Assembly (NCBI GenBank): GCA_001430745.1
Contig: KQ482077.1
Coordinates: forward strand, 10,950-41,029
Source of the DNA: Auxenochlorella pyrenoidosa
Lineage: Eukaryota > Chlorophyta > Trebouxiophyceae > Chlorellales > Chlorellaceae
DNA length: 30,080 bases
Reading direction: 5' to 3'
Made by a program: the position numbers and the translations under genes. A model generated the notes under the pieces. It did no database searches, had not been told where the DNA came from, and was given only the letters and a program-made list of their open reading frames with translations. The first letter of the stretch is position 1, and each line of letters starts with the position of its first letter. Below are positions 18,869 through 28,674 of this stretch, one piece after another.

Positions 18869-21489
18869 CTAGCAATCTGGCGCAGTGTTCTGGAGCAGTC
18901 CTGGTGCGCTGACCGCTGGGCCGCAGCAGCATGCCGTGCCCCAACCCTGAACAGTGAACCCCCAAAGCAGGTGGTGCAGGGGGTGCAGCGCAGCAGCCGC
19001 CTCCCGGGCGCCCCATCCCACGCCTTGCCTGAAGAAGTGCCACACATTCTGCATGTAGTTCGCCAGGGACCACAGCGCCAGCACTGCGGGGCCAGGTCGC
19101 GAAGCAAGAGCCGGGAACAAACCGGGTGGATGGCAGGAGGGAGAGCGCGCAGAATGCGCAGGCAGGGGTGGCAGGGAGGCCAGCCGCGTCTGGGCAAGCA
19201 AGGAAGAGTGCACCTGCTCACCCCCCACCCCCCAGGCTCCCACCCACCGGTGGCCGCCCACAGCATGAGCCAGGAGCACCAGGTGAGGTAGTGCAGCCAT
19301 TCCAGCACTGCAGGCGCGTCAAGCCGGGTGGTGAAGGTCGCTCACAGCTGCATGCTTGCAAACTCAGCACACCCGCAGCCATGCTCTCAACCCTTGCACC
19401 ACCCCACACACAGAGCCCCATCCCAACCCAGCGCTGCCCTTGCTGCTCCTTTGCGCACAGCAAAATCGCCCGTCGGCTGCTCCTTTGCAGGCAGCCTTGC
19501 GCCCCACAACCGCGCTCACAAACTGCCATGGAGGCAGCCCCCCAGGCCCCTGCTTCGCCACCTCCTAACCCTTGCTCACCCCAACCCCACAACCCCAGTT
19601 GGTGCAACCTGCCATCCAATCACCCTTGCTCACCGTCCCCATCGACCTCCCAAACCCCTCAGTTTAACTTAACCCAGTCACCGCACCACACCCACCCCAC
19701 CCTAACCCGCTCACAACACCGGCCTCACCCCCACCCCCACCCCCTGCTGGGCCCTCACCCAGCGGCTCGCTGCCTAGCAGGTGGTCGGCGTTGCGCAGCA
19801 CCAGCAGCAGGCTCATGGCCACCATCTGCAGCGCCGTCTTCCACTTGCCCAGAGAGTTGACCTGCGGGCGGGCGGGCAGGGTGTTTGCTGAGGGTGTTGC
19901 TTAGGGTACTTGAAGAACCATTTCGCAGGCGCTACTAGGCAGGGCTGCGGCCTATGGTCTCGCGCGCTGCATCAGGCTCCTGCTGTGCCTGGCCGGCGAG
20001 CTTGGCGCTGGGGTTGCAGCAGAGCGCAGCCTGTGGAGCAGAAAAACACAGTCGAACTGCGGTGCTGCTTGCCTTGACCGCCTAGTTCGGCCCGAGGGCT
20101 TTCGGGGTTGAAACAAAATGAAAGAAACAGAAATGCAAAAAAATGACCGCGCGGCCGCGCTGCTTGCCTTGACCGCCTGGTGCGCCCCGCTGCCCGAGGA
20201 GGCGGCCCACTCGCGCAGCGCCGACATCGTGATCTCCCGCGCTATCACCAGGCACACGGGTAGCGCCATGCCCAGGCTGCTGACGGGCGCGGGCGGGCCG
20301 GTGGCCAGCAGCACCAGCGCGGTGGACACCCTGCAGGGAGGGCTTGGGGGGGATGTGAGGAGGGGGTCGCTTGCCGCAGGGCGGCAACGAGCCAGGGCGC
20401 CAGGGGCAGGCAGGCGGGACCGCCGCCACGTGCGCACAGCGCCACAGCATGGCGGACGGAGGGCAGCAGGGCGCGTTGCCCCAGCCCTCCCTCCCTGGCG
20501 CGCCAACGTTGCTGCGCGGTCGCTGTGGCCCCCCCTGGCCCTGCCCACATGATCTTATCAGCCACTGGGTCCAGGAAGGCGCCAAAGGCAGAGGTGATCT
20601 TCATCTGCAGGAGCCCATTTTGAGGTTTTCTAGATTGATTTTTGTTGCTTTTTCGTGATGATGTTGGCGGTTTTGATGAGTGAGGGAAGAGGGCCAGGTG
20701 ATCACCCTCCTGTGCTGCTGGGCAGAGCACAACGGCAAACCGCGCAGGGCGGCAGACACACTGCATAGGCAGGGCCCATGCGCAAGCCAGCGCGCAGGCA
20801 GGCAGGCAGGCAGGCAGCTGAAACAGCCGGGTGGCGAAAAAGGTAGGCGAGATGGTGCGAGCGTTTGGAAAGCCGCGCACCCGGCGCGCCAGGTAACCAT
20901 CCAGCCAGTCGGTGAGGGCGGCCAAGATGAACACAGAGGCGGTGGCGATGGGCGCGTAGCTGTGCTGGGTGTGCCACAGCAGCACGAAGAGTGGCACCAG
21001 CGCCACGCGTGCAAAGGTGCAGCTGCACACCGAGGGCCCGGGGGCGCAGCGGCGGTAGGTGGCGGCCCGGCGGGGTTGGGAAAGGCCGGAAAGACCCTGG
21101 ACAAGCCATGGCACAGCACCCATGTGCAGCACCCAGCAAGGCCCACAGCGTCGCTTGAGCTCACACGTTGGGCGGCGTAAGCAGCGGCTGCGGCTGGAGC
21201 TTGCCAGACTTGAACTGCTGCAGCAGCGCCTTCTGCCGATAGTAGTCTGAGCGGCGGTCGATGGGCGAGTCCAGCGACTCCTGCGCCAGGGTGCACAGCG
21301 AGATGGGTGCTGAGGGAGGAGCAGTGACACCGTGGCGCGCATGTGCACAGCGCTCGGAGAGCATGGTGCAGACGTGTGCTACAGGGCAGGGAAAGGCCAC
21401 TGCGCAGCCCGCACCTGGGTGGACACACGGAACAGCGGCACGCGCTTGATCTCCGCCTGCCCATTGGTGGCGGCGCGGGTGGCAACCAT
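18869..21489 (-). CDS. pgsA: Phosphatidylglycerophosphate synthase (CDP-alcohol phosphatidyltransferase), 8 exons, ~309 aa
   Basis: Exons (descending): 21489-21415, 21280-21165, 21022-20881, 20604-20549, 20330-20168, 19861-19759, 19307-19248, 19083-18869 (end uncertain). It transfers a phosphatidyl group from CDP-diacylglycerol to glycerol-3-phosphate, the committed step to phosphatidylglycerol in plastid and mitochondrial membranes. The CDP-alcohol motif D-x2-D-G-x2-A-R-x8-G-x3-D-x3-D is complete at about residues 102-126 (DWLDGYLARR joined to MKITSAFGAFLDPVAD across an intron). PPNVCTFARVALVPL, REITMSALREWAAS and VNSLGKWKTALQMVAMSLLL match prokaryote-type PgsA/plant PGP1 more than cardiolipin synthase. 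Several hydrophobic helices follow. Exon 5 appears to use a GC donor (AAG|GCAAGC). The frame is open upstream to an ATG at 21729, adding 80 residues that could be a transit peptide. The last exon may instead splice at a GC donor at 19028. Confidence 0.87.
19566..19745. repeat. C-rich low-complexity tract (G-rich on the coding strand) in an intron
   Basis: The plus strand is rich in cccaacccc, caccccaccctaaccc and cacccccacccccacccc. On the minus (transcribed-sense) strand this is gggggtgggggtgggggt followed by further G runs, which could form a G-quadruplex in the intron 19758-19308 of the phosphatidylglycerophosphate synthase gene. Confidence 0.7.
20064..20178. repeat. Perfect 20-bp direct repeat enclosing a 75-bp less GC-rich segment
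   Basis: Copies at 20064-20083 and 20159-20178 both read gctgcttgccttgaccgcct. The right copy spans the last codons and the GC donor of exon 5 of the phosphatidylglycerophosphate synthase gene, so the splice boundary is duplicated 95 nt into the intron. The intervening 75 bp include an A-rich stretch (about 20108-20145) unlike the surroundings. Confidence 0.85.
20620..20690. other. T-rich segment in an intron of the phosphatidylglycerophosphate synthase gene
   Basis: About 70 nt unusually rich in T on the plus strand (gattgatttttgttgc, then ttttcgtgatgatg) stand out in GC-rich DNA, just upstream (coding strand) of the exon 4 acceptor. No motif was recognised beyond a possible extended branch-point region. 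Confidence 0.45.
20794..20818. repeat. GGCA microsatellite
   Basis: About six tandem GCAG/GGCA units in the intron between exons 3 and 4 of the phosphatidylglycerophosphate synthase gene. No function visible. Confidence 0.85.
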
Positions 21490-21978
21490 TGCGCGCTCTT
21501 GTGGCGCGGCTGGAGGCACGGGCGGCAGGCACGGGCGGCAGGCGGCAGCTGTGGGAGCAACTTGAGTGAGCGGCTGGTGCCGGTCAAAGCCTGCTTGGGC
21601 TGGTGGCCTCAATGTGCAGTGGCGTTGGGGGAGGAGGGAGTGGCCAGGGAAGCCAGAGGGCAGCAAGACGCCCTGCAGACAGGACGGCAGGGGGAGGGCC
21701 TCACAGCTGCCGAACCGATCGCAGAGCATTAGCCAAGGCAATGGCTCTTCCCGCCCTGCAGAACCTGTCGCAGCGCGCGCAGCAGACCTCGCAAAGTGAG
21801 CGATTCTTGGCTCGTTGCATCACAATAATGCGTTCTCTCCGCTGCTATTGCACCTGCAGCGTCGCTCGCGCCCACTCGAGAGTTTGACTGCACTGCTCTT
21901 TTGGAGGGAAGTCCAAGGAACCGTCACTCCTGCCAAGAGGCCCAGAACATCAATCAGTTGCATACAACTAGCTAACCC
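21490..21978. promoter_or_regulatory. Divergent upstream region of the phosphatidylglycerophosphate synthase and WD40 genes
   Basis: The two start codons face away from each other across 489 bp (249 bp if the synthase starts at 21729). A short open frame MALPALQNLSQRAQQ begins at 21741 on the plus strand. It is followed by a gtgagc donor-like site and could be an upstream ORF or leader exon of the WD40 gene. An in-frame stop lies directly before the 21979 ATG. No named promoter element was recognised. Confidence 0.45.
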
Positions 21979-24900
21979 ATGGCGCAGTTGCGCCTGGCGC
22001 CGGCGCCGGCAGCCCGGGCGCAAGTGTCGCTGGGCGCCGCCGATGCCTGCGGCCGCTGCGCCGCGGCCTGCACAGCCGATGGTCGCCTGCATGTGCTCGC
22101 CATGCAGGCAGGGTCCAGCACAGCAGACGCAGATACATTTGCGCTGACGCTTGCGGCAGATGGCGTGCCGCCCAGAGCGCTCGAGCAGCCGTGGGCAGCG
22201 CTGGCGCTGCTCCCGCCCGCACGCGGCGGCGGCCTGCTGTGCGCGCAGGCTGGCAGCGGCCGCCTGCTGTGCTGCCAGCACCCAGTGGCTGCGTTGGAGC
22301 TGGGGCAGCCGGGGGCAGAGGCCTTCCTGCTGGGCTGCCACGAGGGTAAGGCTGGGGTGTGCCTCCTGGCTGATGGACAGCTGCTTGGAGGCTGCAAGCC
22401 CTGCTGCTGGGCGTGGATCCATTATCCTGTCAAACAGAGGACGAAACCTGCTGCAGTCCTACCACACCCGGTTTAAAATTGCCTTCTTCTTCTGAGCGTG
22501 CCTGCAGAAGCCATTACAGCCATTGCAGTCAGCCGATGCGGGGGCATGGCGCTCTCAGCTGATGCCGGTGGTGCGCTGCGCTTGTGGGGCCTGGCAGACG
22601 GTGCACAGCTGGCTGCCGTGTGGGGCGGCACCGGCAGCGGTCCCGTCACTTCAGCGTGTTTTCTGTGCGATGGCACGGTCGCCACAGCGCGAGGCAGCCT
22701 TGTCAGTGTGTGGCGCTTGAGGCTGGGAGCTGCCACAGGGCTGGAGCTTGCTGCAGAGCTGTGCATTGCAAGCAGCTTCGGTAGCGCCACCGGGCGGGCT
22801 CGAACGGTTGCTGCCCTGGCATCTGGAGCCAAGGTGCTAGCGGCTGGATGCTCCGACGGCAGCATGCTGCTCTGGCAGCAAAGCAGCAGTGGCGACTGGC
22901 AGCAGCAACCAGTGCTGACATCGGCAGACGGCTCGGCTGCAACCGCGCTTGCCTTCAGCAGCGATGCCTCGCTGCTGGCGGGGGCAGCAGGGGCTGCCGT
23001 TGGCATCTGGAGCGCTGCCAGCGGACAGCAGCTGGCGCGCCTGGCGCTGCCGGCGGCTCCGGCCGCTCTCATGTGGACACAGGCAGAGCAGCTGCTGGCG
23101 CTCACTGCCACCGGAGCCCTGCAGCCGCTTGGGTCTCCTCGGATGGAGCAGCAGGAGGCAGGCCCTGCAACAGCTGCTATGGCGACTGCAGCAAGGGCAA
23201 GCGTGGTGACAGCACCTGCAGCAGCTCCTCAGGCAGGTGCTGCACAGGCCGCAAAGCAGAAGAAGTGCGTGCGGTTTGCAGAGGCGCCGCAGGCTGCCAC
23301 CGAGGCGCTGCACCCAGAGCCACTGCCGCCGCACTGCATGCCGGCCCGCGCCGGCCCGCCACCTCCACTGCCGTTGCACCCGCTGCTGCGTGGACGCAGC
23401 ACAGGCAGCAGCCGCAGCAGCAGCCCTGTCCTCAGCCCAGTACGCAAGCCGACTGCAACCATCCGGGGCAGCAACCAGCCGGGCGCGACACCTGGAACTG
23501 CAGCAGCAGCGATGCCTGTGTGCCGACCCTCTCGGGTCAAGCCCTTGTACCCAATCCTTGATTTCCGAGCACTGCGGGGGCTGCAGGCCGCTGCCCCGCT
23601 CCCCGCCGCCCCTGGCCCCGCCCCCGCTGGCCTCGCGCCGGCCCCCGCTGCCCCCGCTGTCTCCCCCAGCTGCACCGTGGACCAGGCACGCCAGCTGCAG
23701 CAGCCAGCCCTTGCCGGTGATCTTGCCGGCCTGTGCAACAAAGAGGACGGTACGTTTAGTCTTGAGAGCAAAGAGCAGCCTCCAGCAGAAGCAGCAGAGG
23801 CCCTGCAGCCACCAGCGCTGCCCTCAACAGCACAACCAGAAGTGGCGGCTGATGATGAGGCGGTGCCTAGGCAGGTCAGGCTGCCGGCCCCCGTGCAGCG
23901 CCAGTGCTCGTCGCTGCAGCTTGCCAGCGGAACCAGCAGGCAGCGGGACGCATGCACCGTGGCAGCACGCGAGGCAGGCGGTAGCAGGCCAGCCAGCCCA
24001 GCAAAGCAGGCTCTTCTCACCCAGCTTGCAGCTCTGCGGCAGGAAGCGTCCGAGGCAGCTGCAGAGCTCGGCATCACACCTGTACTCTGCACGGCCTCAG
24101 ACATTTCCGCCAGCGCCTCCGACAGCTGTGCTGCAAGCAGGCCCCCCAGCTGCAGGCCGCCCTCCCCCCTCAAGCTAGGGGTGGCGTGCACACGGGCGGC
24201 CCAGCAAGAGGGGCAGCTGCAAACGCAAGAGGTGCAGGCGCACACAGGTGCGACAAAAAAGGGAGGTTCGCAGCGTGGCAAAGTGCTCTGAACTTGCCAG
24301 CTTTGCGGGAAGACAGTCGTCTGCTTCCCTATGGCAGGGCCTGACGTGCAGACCAGGCTGCTGTGCCTCCTCTCTGCAGTGCTGGAGCTGGATGCCTCTG
24401 TGCCGCTGCCTGCAGCGCGGCGGCAGCGCTTTGCCCGCCTGTCACGCCGCTGCGTATTCGGCCAGCAAGCCGATGTGCTCGCTGGCGTGGAACCGGGGGC
24501 ACGGGTTGAGCAGCAAGTGCAGCAGGCTTGCGCTCAGGGGCACACATGCACCCAATTTACGGCAGAGGGACCGGCAGCAGTAGCAGCAGCAGGTGCTGCA
24601 GAGGGTGCAGAAGCCGCAGCGGAGGTGGCGGCGGCGCAAACAGATGGCGAACACCCTGCCACCTATGTCCGCCCTACCGATGAGGCGGCCTCTGAGCAGC
24701 AGGGCCTGAGCACAGCATGCACAGCATCCCCATCAGCAGTGCTGCCAGCGCTTTCAGGCGAGGAGTTTGCTGTTGGCAGCGATGCAGAGCTGAGCAGCGA
24801 CGACGCGGAAGAGGGCTTGCAGGAGGAGCCTGCACCGAGCAGCACCGGCACGCGCAGCGGCAGCATGGGTCTGCTGGCACCGCACTCATTATCACGCCTG

Positions 24901-25876
24901 CTGCCTGCAGAGGCAGCAGCAGGGCCAGCCTCCGAGGCTTCCTCCAGCTCGCTCTCAGAGGCTGCTGCCGTCCGTCCACGCTCAGTACAGCCAACCGCTG
25001 CGCGTTCCCTGCTGGCAGGGTCGTCTGGCGCGCAAGCAGCGCCGGCTGCAGCCGGAGCCTCGGTGCAGAGCAGCAGCCAGCTGGGCCAGGTGGCGGGCAT
25101 GCTGTGCCAGCTGGACAGCAGGCTCAGCAGGCTGGCAGCCAGGGCGCAGCAGCAGCGGCAGGACGGCTTGGCCGAGCAGCGGCCAGGGACTGGTGGCGTG
25201 CAGGCCGCAGTGCCTGCCGTGGCAGGCCCCACACCAGCAGCAGTGGCATCGCAGCCAGAGCGTCTAGCTGCAATTGCCGAGCCACCGAGGCATGGGCAGC
25301 CAGAGGTGGCTGCGACCCAGGCAGCGCCCGAGGCCTCGCTTGCCGCCCCGGTGCTCAACAGCAGCCTTCTGCGCATCCAGCGAGCTGCCACACTCAAACG
25401 GCAGGTGGGCAATGGCACGCCTGCACTTTTGGGCGCTGGGTGCAGACAGCTGGCCGGAACATGAGCCTCATGCAGCCTTAAGCATCCACTGTCCTGAATC
25501 CTCCCTGCAGGCAGCAGCCACAGCAGCTGCTCCCCCGCCACTGCCAGCCGATCAGGCGCAAGCTGCGCGGCAGCGCGCCGCCACGGCGGCCACCACCCTG
25601 CCACCCAGCGCGCGCCTCTTTGGCCCGCTGCCGCCTCCGCACGCCCCGCCAGCAAGCAAGATCAGCCCCAGCAAGCAGGCGGCGCTGGATGGCGCAAAGA
25701 AGCAGCTGGATGAGCGCTGGGCAGCGGAGCAGGAAGAGCTGCAGCCCCGGCTAGAGCATTTGTGGCCGCCGCCGTGGCAGCGCAGCGCCCCGCAGCCGCT
25801 GCCGCTGCCGCCCCTGGCTGTGCCGCTGCCAGATGGGCGCAAGCTGGCAGCAGACTTCTTAGGACTGCGACTTTAG
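21979..25876 (+). CDS. Large WD40-like repeat protein with a long disordered and coiled-coil C-terminus, 4 exons, 1179 aa
   Basis: Exons: 21979-22345, 22508-24247, 24338-25404, 25511-25876; all GT-AG, phases join, stop TAG. The first ~340 residues contain degenerate WD40 units: AITAIAVSRCGG...GALRLWGLADG, GSLVSVWRLR, GSMLLWQQS and GAAVGIWSAASGQQLARL, probably one beta-propeller. Residues 375-379 (KCVRF, bases 23263-23277) fit the RVxF docking motif of protein phosphatase 1. The middle is Ala/Pro/Ser-rich and probably unstructured. In exon 3, QTRLLCLLSAVLELDASVPL and a basic ARRQRFARLSRRC stretch look ordered, and MLCQLDSRLSRLAARAQQQR looks helical. Exon 4 has a basic, helical SPSKQAALDGAKKQLDERW and ends ADFLGLRL. 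I do not recognise the family, and a scaffold role is only inference. The single long exon 2 is unusual here. Confidence 0.8.
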
Positions 25877-26438
25877 TCATCCTTCGCCGCACCCCCTGTC
25901 TGGGGACCTTGTGAACGTGCTCTGCCAGAGGCAGGAGGGTGCAGATTCAGCACAGGGGGTACCACCAGGGTGGCGGCGGTAGGCAGGTCAGCTGCAAGGC
26001 TTCCTCATCCAACAACTTTCACTCTGACCTTTGTGCTGTATTCTTGTGTATAAAATTGAGGACAGCAACTGTAAATCATGAAAGTGCAGGGGCAGGCAGG
26101 CACGCATGGCGAGCGCAAGACGCAGGGCAGCATCCGGCGGCAAGCGGTCAGTCACTGGCGACGCCAACTTTGCGTGGAGAGGGTGCCAGCTGTCCTTGAT
26201 CAGCGGGCGTTTATTCATCGGCTGAGGCACATCACTCCTTGTGATAGCTGCAATAGCTGTGAGCAAACACTTGTGCGCGTGCTGCGACTGCACAGCAGCC
26301 AAAGCCGCACGAGCCGCTGGCATTCCAGATCGTGATTTCCCTTTACGCAACGTGCGATCGCAACTACCAGACCTTCCACAAGCCCGGAAGCGCTCTTCTT
26401 TCGCGGTCCCCTCGTCTCCCCGCCTTCCAGGCGCCGCC
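25877..26438. other. Intergenic: 3' UTR of the WD40 gene and promoter of the RING-CH gene
   Basis: No gene was seen. The left part should be the WD40 3' UTR up to the TGTAA at 26070. The right part is upstream of the ATG at 26439, whose context gccgccATGcc is strong. Both genes are on the plus strand. Confidence 0.55.
26070..26074 (+). terminator. Putative poly(A) signal TGTAA of the WD40 gene
   Basis: TGTAA lies 194 nt after the stop at 25876 in a locally less GC-rich patch (tgtataaaattgag just before it). This is a typical green-algal arrangement. Confidence 0.6.
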
Positions 26439-27599
26439 ATGCCTCCCACTTGCGATATTTGCGGCCCCGACATTGCATACGAGGGCCACAAGCTGGCGCT
26501 GCCAGGCCAGGACGGTGAGCCGGCTGGCCTGCGGCCGACGCCACCCAGCCGCTCCACCGCTCTATCCATAACGCGCTCAGTGGCCAGCACCTTTGCGTCC
26601 CTTTCTTTGCAATTCGCAGCTGCGGAAACAGTCAAGCTGTGCGGGTGCCCAAAGCCGCGCCACCGACACTGCATCAACGCGGCCGCGCTGGCGGGCCTGG
26701 CAGAGAAGCGGGCCGACTGGGCAACCTGCACCATCTGCAAGCAGGCCTTCAACTGTGCGCCCCGCTTGCTGACATGCGCCTTCTGTGGATTGGATGGTGT
26801 CGATATATGGCCGGCCTCGCCGCATGGCCCACCACCTGCACTCATTGCACTGCTGCTGCCGCCGTCCACGCCCCCCGCCACTGCCGCTACTTCAAGCGAC
26901 GCCTGCCTGCCACCGCTGGCTTGGCAGCAGACCCAGGCGACAGTGGCGGGCTCGTTCCAGCAGTGGGATGTGGCCGCCTGCGGCGTCATGCAGCGTGCTG
27001 ACCCCTTGGCCCTGCACCGCCCCCGCGCCCCCCCCGCCCCCCCGCCCCCCTGCGCAGTGGACGACCGCACCAAGACATTCCTGCACGGCGCCGCCTCCCA
27101 GGCCCCCGAGCTGAATCGTGTGCGCACCAACATCCACGAGTTGTACAAGAACTCCTTTGAGCTGCAGGCAAGCTTGCATTTTGCTTGGTGGCCCGTCAGA
27201 GCGGGCGCAGCACTGCTCGAGCTTGCTGCTGGGCCGCCAGCGCGGGTGCAGCACCGACGGCAGAGGGTTGATGCCACCTGCAAGGACTGAGGCGCCCGGG
27301 CCGTGCACTGGGCGGATGACAGGCTGTGCTCTGGCCTGCTGCTCCAGCTCTCCACCTCGCATATGCCAGTGGGCGCGTGCAACCCGCCTAGCATTCCACG
27401 CCTCATGATCCTACTGGCTTTGTGGAATTTAAATGCACCTGACTCACCAATTAATCGATTGCAGGAGGAGCTGGCCTTCACGGTGGGCCAGGCCATCAAG
27501 TGGCGCAAGGTGTCCATGTGGCTGGGTGCCGCGCTGGCGGCGGCAGCAGCGGGCGTGCTGGCGGTGAAGGCCCGCGCCGCCTGGGCGGCGCGCGGCTGA
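26439..27599 (+). CDS. RING-CH (MARCH-type) zinc-finger protein with C-terminal membrane anchor, 3 exons, 252 aa
   Basis: Exons: 26439-26514, 26620-27167, 27465-27599. The N-terminal zinc ligands read C5-x2-C8-x24-C33-x-C35-x4-H40-x2-C43-x18-C62-x2-C65, the C4HC3 order of RING-CH (RINGv) ubiquitin ligases. Trp59 sits shortly before the last pair, as in that family. The C35-H40 gap is shorter than the usual seven. A further C78-x2-C81 pair follows. The middle is Pro/Ala-rich, then a charged helical part (DDRTKTFLHGAASQAPELNR) leads to one hydrophobic segment (MWLGAALAAAAAGVLAV) about 10 residues from the end, so a tail-anchored E3 ligase is inferred. The intron after exon 2 needs a GC donor (CAG|GCAAGC); a weaker in-frame GT (CCC|gtcaga, about 27195) is the alternative and adds ten residues. 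Confidence 0.75.
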
Positions 27600-28674
27600 G
27601 CTTGGCACGTATATGCGGCGGCCCAGCTGTCAAAATGGGCTGTAGGGGTGCCGCCGCGGCTGCGCGAGCCGCTGCCACGCCTGCAGTGCGGCGGCATGAG
27701 CAGCTACCCTGCTGCGGGGCACCCCAGCTGCAGCACTTTTCTTCTTTTTGTGCTTTAGCTGCAACGTGGATGAATGCACGCTTGGCACGATGGCGGTGCC
27801 TTGGTATTCCAATTACGCACTGCTTGGAGGGAGCTTTGCATGCATGCCATGAATGGATGGCAGGGCTGCAAGCTCCCGCCCGAGCAGCGGCACCTGGTTC
27901 AAGTGCCGCCAGTAAAGAATCAAGCGCGGAGTGTGGAGGAATCAGGAATCAGGAATGGAAGAGCATGCTGATATGGGGGTCTGGGGCAGGGAGGCCCCCC
28001 TGCTCGAGCGGTGCGCTGCAGGCAAGGGCATCGCGCAGCTCCACAGATGACCATGATGTCGGCATGCACTGCAAAGCCAACTGGGCGGCGACCCTGCCAT
28101 GCCTAGGCGATCGATGCCAAGGGGCCCTGAGCTGCACGCCAGGCCATGGCTGTATGCCACTCGCATGACAGCGGTGACGCCTGCCAGTCTTGCCTCAGGC
28201 AAACGTGCACGTCGAGTTGCTCACAACATCGGCCATCTGCGGCGGAGCGCGCATGCGTGAGGGAGGACAGGGGAGGTGATCCACAGCACCTTGCCAGGTT
28301 GCCCCCAGCCCTTTCAGACCCTGTCGTACGATAGTCGTCAGCTGACAAACCCCCGGCGCACACAGAAAGAGGCCGGCACCGGCGGGCTGTTGAGGTGGTG
28401 GACGGGGCGCATCAGGAACCTACTGCGGCGGTGGCCATGCGCCTGCCCAGCATGCCAGGCAGGCAGGCAGAAGCCAGCGTGTCAGGCAGCCAGGCAGGCA
28501 GGCACGCAACCCTACTGGGCCCCTCACCGGGCCCTGCCCCGCCTGAATCCAGGAAATGTACTGCAGCAGGAAAGCACAGCATGCAGAGAGGCGGGCGGCA
28601 CGGTCAACCGCCGACAGCCAACCCGGGAAGGGTCGCCGGCAGGCGGCGCAGGCGTGGCCCGCCTCGAAGATGCG
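27600..28674. other. About 1.1 kb between convergent genes, no supportable gene
   Basis: The region lies between the stop of the RING-CH gene (27599, plus) and that of the deacetylase-like gene (28675, minus). A strong pyrimidine tract with AG (cttttcttctttttgtgctttag, split as ttttcttctttttgtg and ctttag, about 27737-27760) resembles a 3' splice site, so a spliced 3' UTR is possible. Open frames here show no recognisable protein. No TGTAA was found on either strand. Confidence 0.45.
28455..28504. repeat. CAGG/GGCA microsatellite
   Basis: Interrupted tandem caggcaggcagg units (28455-28470 and 28483-28504) in the intergenic region. This is the same tetranucleotide as the tract at 20794-20818. 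No function visible. Confidence 0.8.

Noticed and set aside
19690..19720. CCCTAACCC-like stretch as an internal telomere repeat
   Set aside because: Only one such unit occurs and green-algal telomeres are usually TTTAGGG or TTTTAGGG arrays; it is part of a general C-rich intron tract.
21741..21795. ATG at 21741 (MALPALQNLSQ...) as the true first exon of the WD40 gene
   Set aside because: No acceptor joins it to the 21979 frame without meeting the in-frame stop just before ATG 21979; kept only as a possible upstream ORF.
22837..25655. Several minus-strand open frames of 180-350 codons opposite the WD40 gene
   Set aside because: High GC removes stop codons in antisense frames; the readings are Ala/Arg/Ser/Cys-rich and lack splice structure or motifs, while the plus frame shows WD40 units.
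25988..27697. A 569-codon minus-strand frame opposite the RING-CH gene
   Set aside because: It runs antisense through the zinc-ligand exon and introns with no recognisable protein; the plus-strand exons have a strong start context and conserved ligand pattern.
28455..28504. Tetranucleotide repeats considered as a CRISPR-like array
   Set aside because: The unit is 4 bp with no spacers, and the sequence is eukaryotic nuclear DNA; this is a microsatellite.
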